NCBI RefSeq assembly: GCF_001269385.1
Contig: NZ_CXOO01000022.1
Location: 186,001 to 250,000, forward strand
DNA from: Limnohabitans sp. DM1
GTDB taxonomy: Bacteria > Pseudomonadota > Gammaproteobacteria > Burkholderiales > Burkholderiaceae_C
Direction of reading: 5' to 3'
DNA length: 64,000 nucleotides
In this document: piece by piece, positions 36,156 to 44,701 of the stretch
Position numbering within the stretch: the first letter of the stretch is position 1
Layout of the letters: each line of letters starts with the position of its first letter
The notes under the pieces: model-generated
Database searches by the model: none
What the model saw: the letters and a program-made list of their open reading frames with translations, nothing else
Told to the model about the DNA's origin: nothing
Program-made: the position numbers and the translations under genes

Positions 36156-36692
36156 ATGTCCACGCCCCTCGACCGCACGCTGACCTACCGTCTGCACCAA
36201 CTGCACAAGCTGACCGATGCGGACAGCCAGGCGGTCTATCCCGAGCGCACAGGCCTTTCGATGAGCGACGGGCGCTGCCTGACGACCATTGGCACTTTCG
36301 AGCCTTTGTCGGTCAAGGAACTGGCTGAAAAAGCCAACCTGAACAAAGGCCAAGCCAGCCGAGGAGCGCAGGCGCTGGTGGACCAAGGCCTGGTGCTCAA
36401 AGCAGATCACCCGGGTGATGGCCGGGGCGTGGTGCTGACACTGACACCAGCCGGAAGCGAGGTGTTCAAGAGCGCCATGGACATGGTGCACCAACGCAAC
36501 GAACAAATTTTTGGCTGCCTGAGCGCCAAAGAGCAAGCCGCCTTGAGCGCCATGATGGACCGGCTGATTGCCCACGCCCGTCCGGGCGTTACGACGGACT
36601 CCCGTCCGGGCGTTGCGACCGATTCCCGTCTGGGCGTTGCGAATGACGACAGTCCAGGTCCAGGCTCTGCTTCGAACGCCCGCCCCCGCTGA
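36156..36692 (+). CDS. MarR family transcriptional regulator
   Basis: The protein has 178 residues. The winged helix is centred on LSVKELAEKANLNKGQASRG and the wing on HPGDGRGVVLTLT. The C-terminus carries an unusual tail encoded by 24-bp repeats (RPGVTTDS, RPGVATDS, RLGVANDD). ATG 36156 was chosen for the family start. It lies 20 bases before the FAD monooxygenase and probably represses that operon and itself through the twin operators upstream. Confidence 0.85.
   Translation: MSTPLDRTLTYRLHQLHKLTDADSQAVYPERTGLSMSDGRCLTTIGTFEPLSVKELAEKANLNKGQASRGAQALVDQGLVLKADHPGDGRGVVLTLTPAGSEVFKSAMDMVHQRNEQIFGCLSAKEQAALSAMMDRLIAHARPGVTTDSRPGVATDSRLGVANDDSPGPGSASNARPR
36577..36648 (+). repeat. three 24-bp tandem repeats in the marR 3' end
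   Basis: Units start at 36577, 36601 and 36625, each of the form CCCGTCYGGGCGTTRCGA plus six bases. As 24 is a multiple of three, copy-number change would keep the frame and vary the tail by eight residues. A possible slippage site. Confidence 0.8.
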
Positions 36693-36712
36693 CCGCTACA
36701 CCACAAAAAAAC

Positions 36713-38407
36713 ATGCACACCCCCAGCACCGAAGCACGCCCTTCGCTCTATTACAACTACCAGGTCTTCAAGCCCTGGTTGCCCTCGGCGCACCCGAAGC
36801 AAGAGCGCAAAAAAGTCGTGATCGTCGGCTCAGGCCCTGCGGGCATGGTCACTGCGCTGGAGCTGGCCCGTCACGGCGTGCCCAGCGTGGTGCTGAGCGC
36901 CGAGTTGCAGTTCTCGCAAGGCAGCCGGGCGATTTGCTTCACGCGCCGCTCAATGGAAATCCTGCAACAAGTGGGCGTGGCCGATCGCATGACTGCAGGC
37001 GGTTTGCCCTGGCGCTTTGGTAACTCCTATTACCGGGGGCAGCGCGTGTTCCGCATGGAAGCGCCGCACGACCCCGATGACCGCTTCTTTCCAATCATCA
37101 ACGTGCAGCAGCAGTTCATGGAGGAGTACCTGCACGACGCTTGCAAAGCCAACCCGCTGATCGATTTCCGTTGGGGCAACAAGCTGGAAAAAATTGACCA
37201 GAAGGACGGCTATGCCGTGCTGGCAGTCGACACCCCCGAAGGCCTTCACACCCTGGAGAGTGACTGGGTGGTGGCCGCCGACGGGGGGCGTTCAGGCATC
37301 CGCTACGCCATGAACCTGCAGATGGAAGGCGCGTCTTACGAAGGCTTTTTCGTGATCGCCGACATCCAAATCGACCTGCCTTACCCCACCGAGCGCCTGG
37401 CCTTTTTTGACCCCGAATGGAACCCTGGCAACACCATCTTGATGCACCGCGAACCCAACGGCATCTGGCGCGTGGACTACCAGCTTCCTTCGGGAGAAAC
37501 ACCCGAAGAAGCGCTGCGCCCCGAATCGCTCAAGGCCCGCATCGACGCGCAGCTGGCGATGATCGGCCACGCAGGCGTGTCGTGGGAGATGGACTGGTCT
37601 TCGGTCTATTCGGCCCGCACACTCACCTTGCCCGACTTTGTGCATGGCAGCGTCATCTTCACGGGCGACGCGGCGCACCTGCTGCCCATCTTTGGTGTGC
37701 GTGGAGCCAACACCGCTTTCCAGGATGCGCAATCGCTGGGCTGGCATCTGGCTTTTGTGGTCAAGGGCCTGGCAAGCACAAAGCTGCTGGCCAACCACAG
37801 CGCCGAGCGCGTGGGCGCAGCCCGCGAGATCATCACCGAGGCTGGCAAAAGCACCCGTTTCATGGCACCGCCCAGCAAAGGCTTTCGCCTGCTGCGCGAC
37901 GCGGTCTTGTCGCTCTCGCTCACACAAGAGTTCGTGAGACCGCTCTACCACTGGCGCACGTCCAGGCCCCATGAGTACACCCACTCCCTGCTCAACAGCA
38001 CGGGCGACGACAACGGCTTGTTCAAGACAGGTCCGGCGCACGGCGCACCGCCGCAAAACGTGCGCCTGGGCGCAAACGACTTCTTGCTCGACCACTTGGG
38101 CGGCGGCTTCGACCTGCTGTATTTCACCGACACCGCCTTACCCGAGGCGCTGCAACACGTCATCCAGACCGCTCGCGCCAAGGGCATGCCCCTGAACGTG
38201 ATCGCGGTCGGCGCGACCCCGCCTGTGGCCGGTGCCGACAAAACCCTGCCCGATGCAGACGGCCACCTGCGCCAGCGCTACGGTGTGCCTGCCAACGGCG
38301 GCGCGTATTTGCTGCGCCCCGACCAGCACATCTGTGCGCGCTGGATCACCCTCGACGCCACACGCCTGCAAGCCGCACTGACCACCGCCTTGCCGCGAGG
38401 TCAATAA
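36713..38407 (+). CDS. FAD-dependent aromatic monooxygenase (MhpA/PobA-like)
   Basis: The protein has 564 residues. The dinucleotide fold VVIVGSGPAGMVTALELARH, the DG motif VVAADGGRSGIR and the second FAD motif GDAAHLLPIFGVRGAN mark a group A flavin hydroxylase. A C-terminal thioredoxin-like domain is likely. It would hydroxylate a phenolic substrate with NAD(P)H and O2. With fumarylacetoacetase downstream, a 3-hydroxyphenyl-type acid feeding homogentisate or gentisate is a reasonable guess, not proven. Confidence 0.85.
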   Translation: MHTPSTEARPSLYYNYQVFKPWLPSAHPKQERKKVVIVGSGPAGMVTALELARHGVPSVVLSAELQFSQGSRAICFTRRSMEILQQVGVADRMTAGGLPWRFGNSYYRGQRVFRMEAPHDPDDRFFPIINVQQQFMEEYLHDACKANPLIDFRWGNKLEKIDQKDGYAVLAVDTPEGLHTLESDWVVAADGGRSGIRYAMNLQMEGASYEGFFVIADIQIDLPYPTERLAFFDPEWNPGNTILMHREPNGIWRVDYQLPSGETPEEALRPESLKARIDAQLAMIGHAGVSWEMDWSSVYSARTLTLPDFVHGSVIFTGDAAHLLPIFGVRGANTAFQDAQSLGWHLAFVVKGLASTKLLANHSAERVGAAREIITEAGKSTRFMAPPSKGFRLLRDAVLSLSLTQEFVRPLYHWRTSRPHEYTHSLLNSTGDDNGLFKTGPAHGAPPQNVRLGANDFLLDHLGGGFDLLYFTDTALPEALQHVIQTARAKGMPLNVIAVGATPPVAGADKTLPDADGHLRQRYGVPANGGAYLLRPDQHICARWITLDATRLQAALTTALPRGQ

Positions 38408-38461
38408 GGTCAAACAATGTTCACACTGGATGAAGCAAAGAAATTCATGAGGTCTGAGCCT

Positions 38462-38531
38462 GTAGGAGCTTGCCCTGCAAGCGATGACTCGCGGTTCGCG
38501 CGCGCCCATCGCCAGCAGGGCTGGCTCCTAC
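38462..38531. repeat. family B REP pair 1 of the 38.4-38.76 kb gap
   Basis: Left: GTAGGAGCTTGCCCTGCAAG then CGAT (38462-38485), stem GCTTGC/GCAAGC. Right, inverted: ATCGCCAGCAGGGCTGGC then TCCTAC (38508-38531), stem GCCAGC/GCTGGC. The two facing units carry different stems, as in the 57.7 kb and 23 kb pairs. Confidence 0.75.
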
Positions 38532-38629
38532 CAAGAATAAGCATTCACACCCATCGCAGACCTCGGCAGAATAAAACCCCAACGATGCTGAAGCTTTTTG
38601 CTGTACGGGGATGCATTGGAGCTGATGTT

Positions 38630-38700
38630 GCAAGAGCTTTCCCTGCAAGCGAAGAGCGTGTGGTCCACACGCGTCCATCGCCAGCAGGGCTGGCTCCTAC
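38630..38700. repeat. family B REP pair 2 of the 38.4-38.76 kb gap
   Basis: The left unit (38630-38652) is decayed (GCAAGAGCTTTCCCTGCAAG); the right unit (38677-38700) is intact with a GTAG foot on the minus strand. The 354-base gap between the monooxygenase and the DUF2783 gene holds these two pairs and nothing else recognised. It may separate operon expression. Confidence 0.7.
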
Positions 38701-38761
38701 AAAGCGTCACCATTCATCCCCATGAAAGTTCGCATCAGGCATGCATAACAAGGGCAACATC

Positions 38762-38950
38762 ATGACAAACTCCACACTCACCATCGGCGGCCTCGAAACC
38801 GTCTACGACGCACTGGCCACCGCCATTGACCAAGCAGGCGCTGACAAGGCCACTTTGTTCCTCGTCAAACTCGCGCTGCTCAACGCCAACGCCCTGGCCG
38901 ACGAAACCCTGTTCCAGCAGCAGATCACCACCGCCCTGCAAGACCTCTGA
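38762..38950 (+). CDS. DUF2783 domain-containing protein
   Basis: The protein has 62 residues, LTIGGLETVYDALATAID at the start and LALLNANALADETLF in the middle, matching the small DUF2783 family that usually sits next to FAD monooxygenases of aromatic operons. It is a helical soluble protein of unknown role, perhaps a partner of the hydroxylase. ATG 38762 was preferred over 38741. Confidence 0.75.
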   Translation: MTNSTLTIGGLETVYDALATAIDQAGADKATLFLVKLALLNANALADETLFQQQITTALQDL

Positions 38951-38978
38951 TTCACCCCCCTTTCACCAGGAGACTCCC

Positions 38979-39515
38979 ATGCTCGTTCAATCCGTTCACC
39001 ACGTTGCTTACCGCTGCAAAGACGCCAAAGAAACCGTTCTTTGGTACCAAAAGCACCTCGACATGAAATTCGTGCTGGCCATTGCCGAAAACGAAGTGCC
39101 GTCCACCAAAGCGCCCGACCCGTACATGCACGTTTTTCTGGATGCGGGCCATGGCAATGTGTTGGCATTTTTTGAACTGCCCAGCCAGCCGCCGATGGAC
39201 CGCGACCAAAACACCCCCGCCTGGGTGCAGCACCTGGCGCTGAAAGTCGATTCGATGGAAACACTGCTGGCGGCCAAAGACAAGCTGGTGGCTGGCGGCG
39301 TCGAGGTGCTCGGCCCGGTGGACCACACCATCTTCAAAAGCATCTATTTCTTTGACCCGAGCGGCCACCGCCTCGAATTGGCCGCCGACTGCGGCACACC
39401 CGAGATGATGCAAAAGCTCGACGAAGTGAAGTGGGACATGCTGGAAGAGTGGAGCCAAACCAAGCGAGCCCCCCAACACGCTGCCTGGATGCACGACGGC
39501 AGCATGGCCGCTTGA
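38979..39515 (+). CDS. VOC family protein of aromatic operon
   Basis: The protein has 178 residues. VHHVAYRCKDAKETVLWYQK and IYFFDPSGHRLELAA frame a two-module VOC fold. The likely metal ligands are His in VHHVAY, His in QHLALKV and Glu in RLELAA. It is transcribed between the DUF2783 and fumarylacetoacetase genes with short gaps (28 and 9 bases) and so probably acts in the same pathway, as a ring-cleavage dioxygenase or an isomerase. Which one is unresolved. Confidence 0.78.
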   Translation: MLVQSVHHVAYRCKDAKETVLWYQKHLDMKFVLAIAENEVPSTKAPDPYMHVFLDAGHGNVLAFFELPSQPPMDRDQNTPAWVQHLALKVDSMETLLAAKDKLVAGGVEVLGPVDHTIFKSIYFFDPSGHRLELAADCGTPEMMQKLDEVKWDMLEEWSQTKRAPQHAAWMHDGSMAA

Positions 39516-39524
39516 GGATTGGCC

Positions 39525-40859
39525 ATGACGCAACTGAACGAAACCCACAACCCTGCCCTGACCAGTTGGGTCGCCTCGGCCAACGCCACAGGCACCGACT
39601 TCCCGATCCAGAACCTGCCTTTTGCGGTGTTCCGCCGCCAGGGCTCGATTGAATCCTTCCGTGGCGGGGTGGCCATTGGCGACCAGATTCTGGACCTTGC
39701 GGCCGTCGCCCAATCAGGCGTGCTGAAAGGCGAAGCTGCTGCTGCGGCGCAAGCGGGCGCACAAGACAAACTCAATGCGCTGATGGCGCTGGGCACATCG
39801 GCCTGGAGCGCTCTGCGCCTGGCCCTGTCACGCGCCCTGCGCGAAGGCTCGGCAAACCAAGCCGCTCTGCAGGCCTGCCTTGTGCCGCAAGCCGAGGCCG
39901 AATACGACGTGCCTGCCCGGATTGGCGACTACACCGACTTCTACACCTCGGTCTACCACGCGACCAACATCGGCAAGCAGTTCCGCCCTGACAACCCGCT
40001 GCTGCCCAACTACAAATGGGTGCCGATTGGCTACCACGGCCGCGCGTCCAGCATTGGCGTGTCGGGTCAGCAGTTCCGCCGCCCGGTGGGCCAGACCATG
40101 CCGCCCGGGGCCACCGAACCGGCGTTTGGCCCCTGCAAGCGGCTGGACATTGAACTGGAGCTGGGCATCTTCATCGGCAGCGGCAATGCGCTGGGGGACG
40201 CGGTGGACATCACCGAAGCCGAAGACCATGTGTTCGGCATCTGCCTGCTCAACGACTGGTCGGCTCGTGATATCCAGGGGTGGGAATACCAGCCGCTCGG
40301 CCCCTTCCTGGCCAAGAACTTTGCCTCCACCGTGTCGCCCTGGGTCGTCACGCTCGAAGCGCTGGCCCCTTACCGCACGGCCTTCACCCGGCCCGAGGGT
40401 GATCCGCAGCCCATGGCTTATCTGGACTCCCCCGCCAACCGCGCAGAAGGCGCTTTCGACATTCAGCTGCTGGTGGGACTGCAAACGCCCAAGATGCGCG
40501 AAGACGGTCAGGCCGACGCCAGCATCTGCCGCACCAGCTACCGTCACGCTTACTGGACGGTGGCGCAAATGGTCACGCACCACACCGTGAACGGCTGCAA
40601 CCTGCAGCCGGGCGACCTGCTGGGCAGTGGCACGCTTTCTGGTCCCACGCTTGACCAAGCAGGCGCACTGATTGAGTTGACCACGGGTGGCAAAAACCCG
40701 ATTGCCCTGCCCAACGGCGAGCAGCGCACCTGGCTGGAAGACGGCGACAGCGTGGTGCTGCGCGGCTGGTGTGAACGCACGGGCGCTGCGCGCATTGGCT
40801 TTGGTGAATGTGTGGGCACTGTGTTGCCAGCGCGGCTACCTTTGTCACGCCCGACTTGA
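39525..40859 (+). CDS. fahA: fumarylacetoacetase
   Basis: The protein has 444 residues. An SH3-like N-terminal domain (LPFAVFRRQGSIESFRGGVA) precedes the catalytic domain with IGDYTDFYTSVYHATNIGKQ (metal Asp and catalytic His), KRLDIELELG and NDWSARDIQGWEYQPLGPF. It splits fumarylacetoacetate into fumarate and acetoacetate, the last step of homogentisate breakdown. It is full length, unlike the shorter FAH-fold enzymes elsewhere in the window. The ATG at 39525 lies nine bases after the VOC stop. Confidence 0.92.
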   Translation: MTQLNETHNPALTSWVASANATGTDFPIQNLPFAVFRRQGSIESFRGGVAIGDQILDLAAVAQSGVLKGEAAAAAQAGAQDKLNALMALGTSAWSALRLALSRALREGSANQAALQACLVPQAEAEYDVPARIGDYTDFYTSVYHATNIGKQFRPDNPLLPNYKWVPIGYHGRASSIGVSGQQFRRPVGQTMPPGATEPAFGPCKRLDIELELGIFIGSGNALGDAVDITEAEDHVFGICLLNDWSARDIQGWEYQPLGPFLAKNFASTVSPWVVTLEALAPYRTAFTRPEGDPQPMAYLDSPANRAEGAFDIQLLVGLQTPKMREDGQADASICRTSYRHAYWTVAQMVTHHTVNGCNLQPGDLLGSGTLSGPTLDQAGALIELTTGGKNPIALPNGEQRTWLEDGDSVVLRGWCERTGAARIGFGECVGTVLPARLPLSRPT

Positions 40860-40956
40860 TCGAGGGTCTATGCCTTCGATGGCGAATGGATACCCACCTG
40901 CGCGGGGATGACTGAGCTTTGTCGCCCCCGACTTGATCGGGAGCCCATGACGGCAA

Positions 40957-42762
40957 TCACCAAGTGTCGATGGCCAGCGTGCCATCGACGGGCTTCACCC
41001 GCCCGGCCTGCAGTCCCGCCACCAGCCACTCGCGCGTGGAGGCAGGGTCGATGACTGCGTCGATCTCCAGCGTGGCGGCCATGTTGATGGCGCTGCCGTT
41101 GTCGTATTGCTGCGCCAGCAGCTGCTCAAACAAAGCCTCACGCTCGGTGCCCTCGGGCAGGACTTCGAGTTCCTTGCGATAGCCGAGGCGCACCGCGCCT
41201 TCGAGGCCCATGCCGCCAAACTCGCCGGTGGGCCAAGCCACCGTGCTCAGCGTTTCGTGAAAGCCCCCACCCGTCATGGCCATCGCGCCCAGACCATAGC
41301 CCTTGCGCAAGACCACGCTGAGCAGCGGCACCCGCAGGTGCGCAGCCGCCACAAACATGCGCGAGACATGGCGCACCTGCGCCAGAGCTTCGATGTCGGG
41401 CCCGACCATGAAGCCGGGCGTGTCCACCAGACTCACCATGGGCAGCCCGTGCGCATTGCACAGCTGCATGAAACGTGCGGCTTTATCCGCCGCATCGGCA
41501 TCGATCGCGCCGCCCAGGTGCAGTGGGTTGTTGGCCATCAGGCCCACCGGGCGGCCAGCGATGCGGGCCAAGGCCGTGTGGATGCCCACGCCAAAGCCGG
41601 TGCGCAAATGCAGCAAGCTGCCGACGTCGGCCATGCCCTGCATGGCGGCGCGGGTGTCGTACACGCGCAGGCGGTTTTCGGGCACCACTTGGCGCAGGGC
41701 CTCGGCAGGAGGCGCTTGCCAGGTCTGTGTGACCCCTTGGAAAAACGACAGGTAATGCCGTGCTGCTGCCACGGCCTGCGTTTCGTCATCGACCAGCACA
41801 TCGATCACGCCGTTGCCGTCCTGAACTTCGCTCGGACCAATCTGCTCAGGTTTGAACACGCCCAAACCCCCGCCTTCGATCATGGCCGGGCCGCCCATGC
41901 CGATGTTGCTGCCCTTGGTCGCAATGATCACGTCCGCGCAGCCCAGCAGCGCCGCATTGCCCGCAAAGCAGCGCCCGGCCACCACGCCCACCACCGGCAC
42001 CCGACCGTTCAGGCGAGCAAACGAGGCAAAAGTGGCCAGGTTCAAGCCCGCCACAATGGCCACATCCACATCGCCCGGCCTGCCGCCCCCACCTTCGGCA
42101 AACAGCACGACGGGCAAGTGGTTGTGCAGGGCCACACCCAGCATGCGGTCGGTCTTTTGGTGGTTGCGCATGCCCTGCGTGCCGGCCAGCACCGTGAAGT
42201 CGTAGGCCATGACCACCACACGCTGGCCGTTGACTGTGCCAATGCCCGTGACCATGCCGTCGGCCGGAGTGTTGCGGATCAGATCGTCGGCGCTGCGGCG
42301 GCGGCTTTGCGCGGCCACGGCCAAGGCGCCGTATTCGACAAATGAGCCCTCATCACAAAGATCAGCGATGTTTTCTCGGGCGGTGCGCAGCCCCAAGGCG
42401 TGGCGTTTGGCCACGGCTTCGGGACGTGCCGCGTCATGGGTGAAGGCCAGGCGAGCCTGCAGCTTTTGCAGGTCGGCGCGGTCCTTTGAAAGGGGGTCAG
42501 TTGCCGTGCTGGCGGCAGGGGCCTCCGGCTGGGGGGCAGTATCGGCCAAGGGCATGAGCACCCCCAGCACCTCGCCTTCGGCCACCGCCTCACCTGCCTG
42601 AAAGTACAGCTCGCCCACACGCCCGGCCTGGGTGGCGCGGATTTCGTGCTCCATTTTCATGGCTTCCAGAATGACCAACACGTCGCCTGCGGCCACGGTC
42701 GCACCGGGGGCCACCAACCATTGAACCAGTTGCGCCTGTAGGGGGGAATGGATGTTGTGCAT
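40957..42762 (-). CDS. biotinyl domain-carboxyltransferase fusion protein
   Basis: The protein has 601 residues. The N-terminal biotinyl domain (1-75) has EAMKMEHE with the biotin-accepting Lys36. An Ala/Pro linker (75-92) leads to a two-part carboxyltransferase (about 95-590) with FAEGGGGRPGD, the oxyanion-type GRCFAGNAALLGCAD and MTGGGFHETLSTVAWPTGEF. It should move CO2 from biotin to an acyl-CoA. The biotin carboxylase part is missing here and not encoded nearby, so it must be supplied in trans. It stands alone between an aromatic operon and an asparaginase gene. Confidence 0.85.
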   Translation of the reverse strand: MHNIHSPLQAQLVQWLVAPGATVAAGDVLVILEAMKMEHEIRATQAGRVGELYFQAGEAVAEGEVLGVLMPLADTAPQPEAPAASTATDPLSKDRADLQKLQARLAFTHDAARPEAVAKRHALGLRTARENIADLCDEGSFVEYGALAVAAQSRRRSADDLIRNTPADGMVTGIGTVNGQRVVVMAYDFTVLAGTQGMRNHQKTDRMLGVALHNHLPVVLFAEGGGGRPGDVDVAIVAGLNLATFASFARLNGRVPVVGVVAGRCFAGNAALLGCADVIIATKGSNIGMGGPAMIEGGGLGVFKPEQIGPSEVQDGNGVIDVLVDDETQAVAAARHYLSFFQGVTQTWQAPPAEALRQVVPENRLRVYDTRAAMQGMADVGSLLHLRTGFGVGIHTALARIAGRPVGLMANNPLHLGGAIDADAADKAARFMQLCNAHGLPMVSLVDTPGFMVGPDIEALAQVRHVSRMFVAAAHLRVPLLSVVLRKGYGLGAMAMTGGGFHETLSTVAWPTGEFGGMGLEGAVRLGYRKELEVLPEGTEREALFEQLLAQQYDNGSAINMAATLEIDAVIDPASTREWLVAGLQAGRVKPVDGTLAIDTW

Positions 42763-42850
42763 CCACTCATTGTGCGGGGCTGCCCGTGCGACAGGGGGTC
42801 AAGTCCGGGACAATTTAGACTGGGTTTTTCTTGTCGTAAAAAACCAAGCC

Positions 42851-43867
42851 ATGAACTTTGAACCCCTGATTGAACTCACCCGCAACGGCATCCAGGAATG
42901 CGTGCACATGGGCGCATTGGCGGTGACCGACACCGAAGGCCGCGTGCTGGCCCAGGTGGGCAACCCGCACTGGCTATGCTTCACCCGCTCCACCCTCAAG
43001 GCGATGCAGGCCTTGCCGCTGATCCAGTCGGGCGGTGTGGCGTATTTTGGCTTCACGCCGACCGAGTTGGCCCTGATGTGCGCCAGCCACAACGGCGAGG
43101 ACATGCACGTTGAGCAGGTCACGTCCATCCTGCGCAAAAGCGGCAGCAGCACGCGCCAGATGCGCTGCGGCTGCCATGTGCCTTACCGCTTTACGTTTTT
43201 TGACCGCCCCATGCCCGAAGGCTTTGCCTACGATGAGCGGCACCACAACTGCAGCGGCAAGCACAGCGGTTTTTTGGCGTATTGCGTGCAGCACGGCTTG
43301 CCCAACGACAACTACACCGAGGTGGACCACCCGCTGCAACAAAAAATTCGCCAGGCCGTGGCGTACTTGGCGGGCTTAGATGAGCAAGCGCTGGCGCTGG
43401 GCATCGACGGCTGCTCGGCCCCCAACTACGCCATGCCCCTGTCGCGCCTGGCCCGCAGCTATGCCCGGCTGGCCAAGCCGGAGTCGGACGGGCTGTATGG
43501 CGAGAGCCTCAAACAGTTGGGCGAAGCCATGAGCGCCCACCCGGAACTGGTCTCGGGCACCGGCCGCAACGACGCCGACTTCATGCGGGTCGGCCGCGGC
43601 GACTGGGTCACCAAAGTGGGTGCAGACGGCGTGCAGGTGGTGGGCAGTCGCTCGCGTGGTCAAGCTTTGGCCATCAAGATCATGGACGGCAACAAGGCCG
43701 CCCTGTTTGCCGCCACCGTGGAGGCGCTGAACCAGCTGGGCTGGCTGGACGATGCGCAGCGCCAGGCACTGGAACCCTGGCGCGCGCAGGTGCTGCTCAA
43801 TGTCGCCGGGGTGCCCGTGGGCGAGCGGCGCAGCCTGTTCCAGCTGCGCACGGGCGAGGACGCCTGA
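42851..43867 (+). CDS. L-asparaginase II family protein
   Basis: The protein has 338 residues. IELTRNGIQECVHMGALAVTD, the Ser-Thr-Leu-Lys of FTRSTLKAMQALPL, HNCSGKHSGFLAYC and GIDGCSAPNYAMPL identify the Rhizobium-type L-asparaginase II family, which is related to serine beta-lactamase folds and not to E. coli AnsA/AnsB. It hydrolyses asparagine to aspartate and ammonia. There is no signal peptide, so it is cytosolic. ATG 42851 was chosen over 42752. Confidence 0.86.
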   Translation: MNFEPLIELTRNGIQECVHMGALAVTDTEGRVLAQVGNPHWLCFTRSTLKAMQALPLIQSGGVAYFGFTPTELALMCASHNGEDMHVEQVTSILRKSGSSTRQMRCGCHVPYRFTFFDRPMPEGFAYDERHHNCSGKHSGFLAYCVQHGLPNDNYTEVDHPLQQKIRQAVAYLAGLDEQALALGIDGCSAPNYAMPLSRLARSYARLAKPESDGLYGESLKQLGEAMSAHPELVSGTGRNDADFMRVGRGDWVTKVGADGVQVVGSRSRGQALAIKIMDGNKAALFAATVEALNQLGWLDDAQRQALEPWRAQVLLNVAGVPVGERRSLFQLRTGEDA

Positions 43868-43885
43868 AACTCAGGCCTTGAGCGT

Positions 43886-44569
43886 TCAGCGTTGGCCAAA
43901 AATCGCCGTGCCCACCCGCACCAGGGTGCTGCCCTCGGCAATGGCGGCGGCCATGTCGGCGCTCATGCCCATCGACAAGGTGTCCAGCAGCAGGCCTTGC
44001 TGGCGCAGGGCTTCAAACAGGGCCTTGGCCTGGGCGTGCACGGCGCGCATCTGGGCGTCGGTCTCGGCAGGCTCGGGGATGGTCATGAGGCCTCGCAATC
44101 GCATTCGCGGCAAAGCGGCCACGGCCTGTGCCAGCGCGGTCAGCTCTTGCGGGCTCACGCCCGATTTGGTCTCGCCACCGTCCACATTCACCTGAATGCA
44201 GACCTGCAAGGGTGGCAGATCGGCTGGACGTTGTTCGGACAGGCGCTGGGCAATTTTGAGGCGGTCCACACTGTGCACCCAGTCAAAGTGCTCGGCCACC
44301 AGCCGCGTCTTGTTGCTCTGGATGGGGCCGATGCAGTGCCACTGCAGCGGCAGGTCGCGCAAGGCGGTGATTTTGTCCACCGCCTCCTGAATGTAGTTTT
44401 CGCCAAAGGCCGTCAGGCCTGCGGCATGGGCCTGACGCACCGCGTCGGGCCCCCAGGTTTTGGACACGGCCAGCAACTGCACGCTGTCCGGTGCACGGCC
44501 TGCGGCCTGACAAGCGGCCAAAATTTGCGCCTGCACGCGTGCGATGTTGTCGGCAATCGAGGAGTTCAT
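43886..44569 (-). CDS. yggS: YggS/PLPBP family PLP-binding protein
   Basis: The protein has 227 residues. The PLP Lys is in LLAVSKTWGPDAVRQAH, and FGENYIQEAVDKI, WHCIGPIQSNKTR and GMSADMAAAIAEGSTLVRVG are all conserved. It is the single-domain alanine-racemase-like fold that buffers pyridoxal phosphate. It converges with the asparaginase gene. pilT, its usual neighbour in Burkholderiales, is not seen here. Confidence 0.9.
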   Translation of the reverse strand: MNSSIADNIARVQAQILAACQAAGRAPDSVQLLAVSKTWGPDAVRQAHAAGLTAFGENYIQEAVDKITALRDLPLQWHCIGPIQSNKTRLVAEHFDWVHSVDRLKIAQRLSEQRPADLPPLQVCIQVNVDGGETKSGVSPQELTALAQAVAALPRMRLRGLMTIPEPAETDAQMRAVHAQAKALFEALRQQGLLLDTLSMGMSADMAAAIAEGSTLVRVGTAIFGQR

Positions 44570-44701
44570 GGTCTGAGCGTACCAAAAGCGGCGCTGTCAC
44601 CCCTGATGTCTCGCAATGGTCAGCCCAAAGCACCCGGTGCGCGCCAGAACACCGACAGGCTGCCAAAATAGCCCTTTTATCCACTTCACAACGAGACACC
44701 C

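Noticed and set aside
40860-40956. Repeat-like stretch with two GACTTGATCG copies after fahA
   Set aside because: The two copies differ in flanks and form no clear hairpin or inverted ends; too little to call an element.
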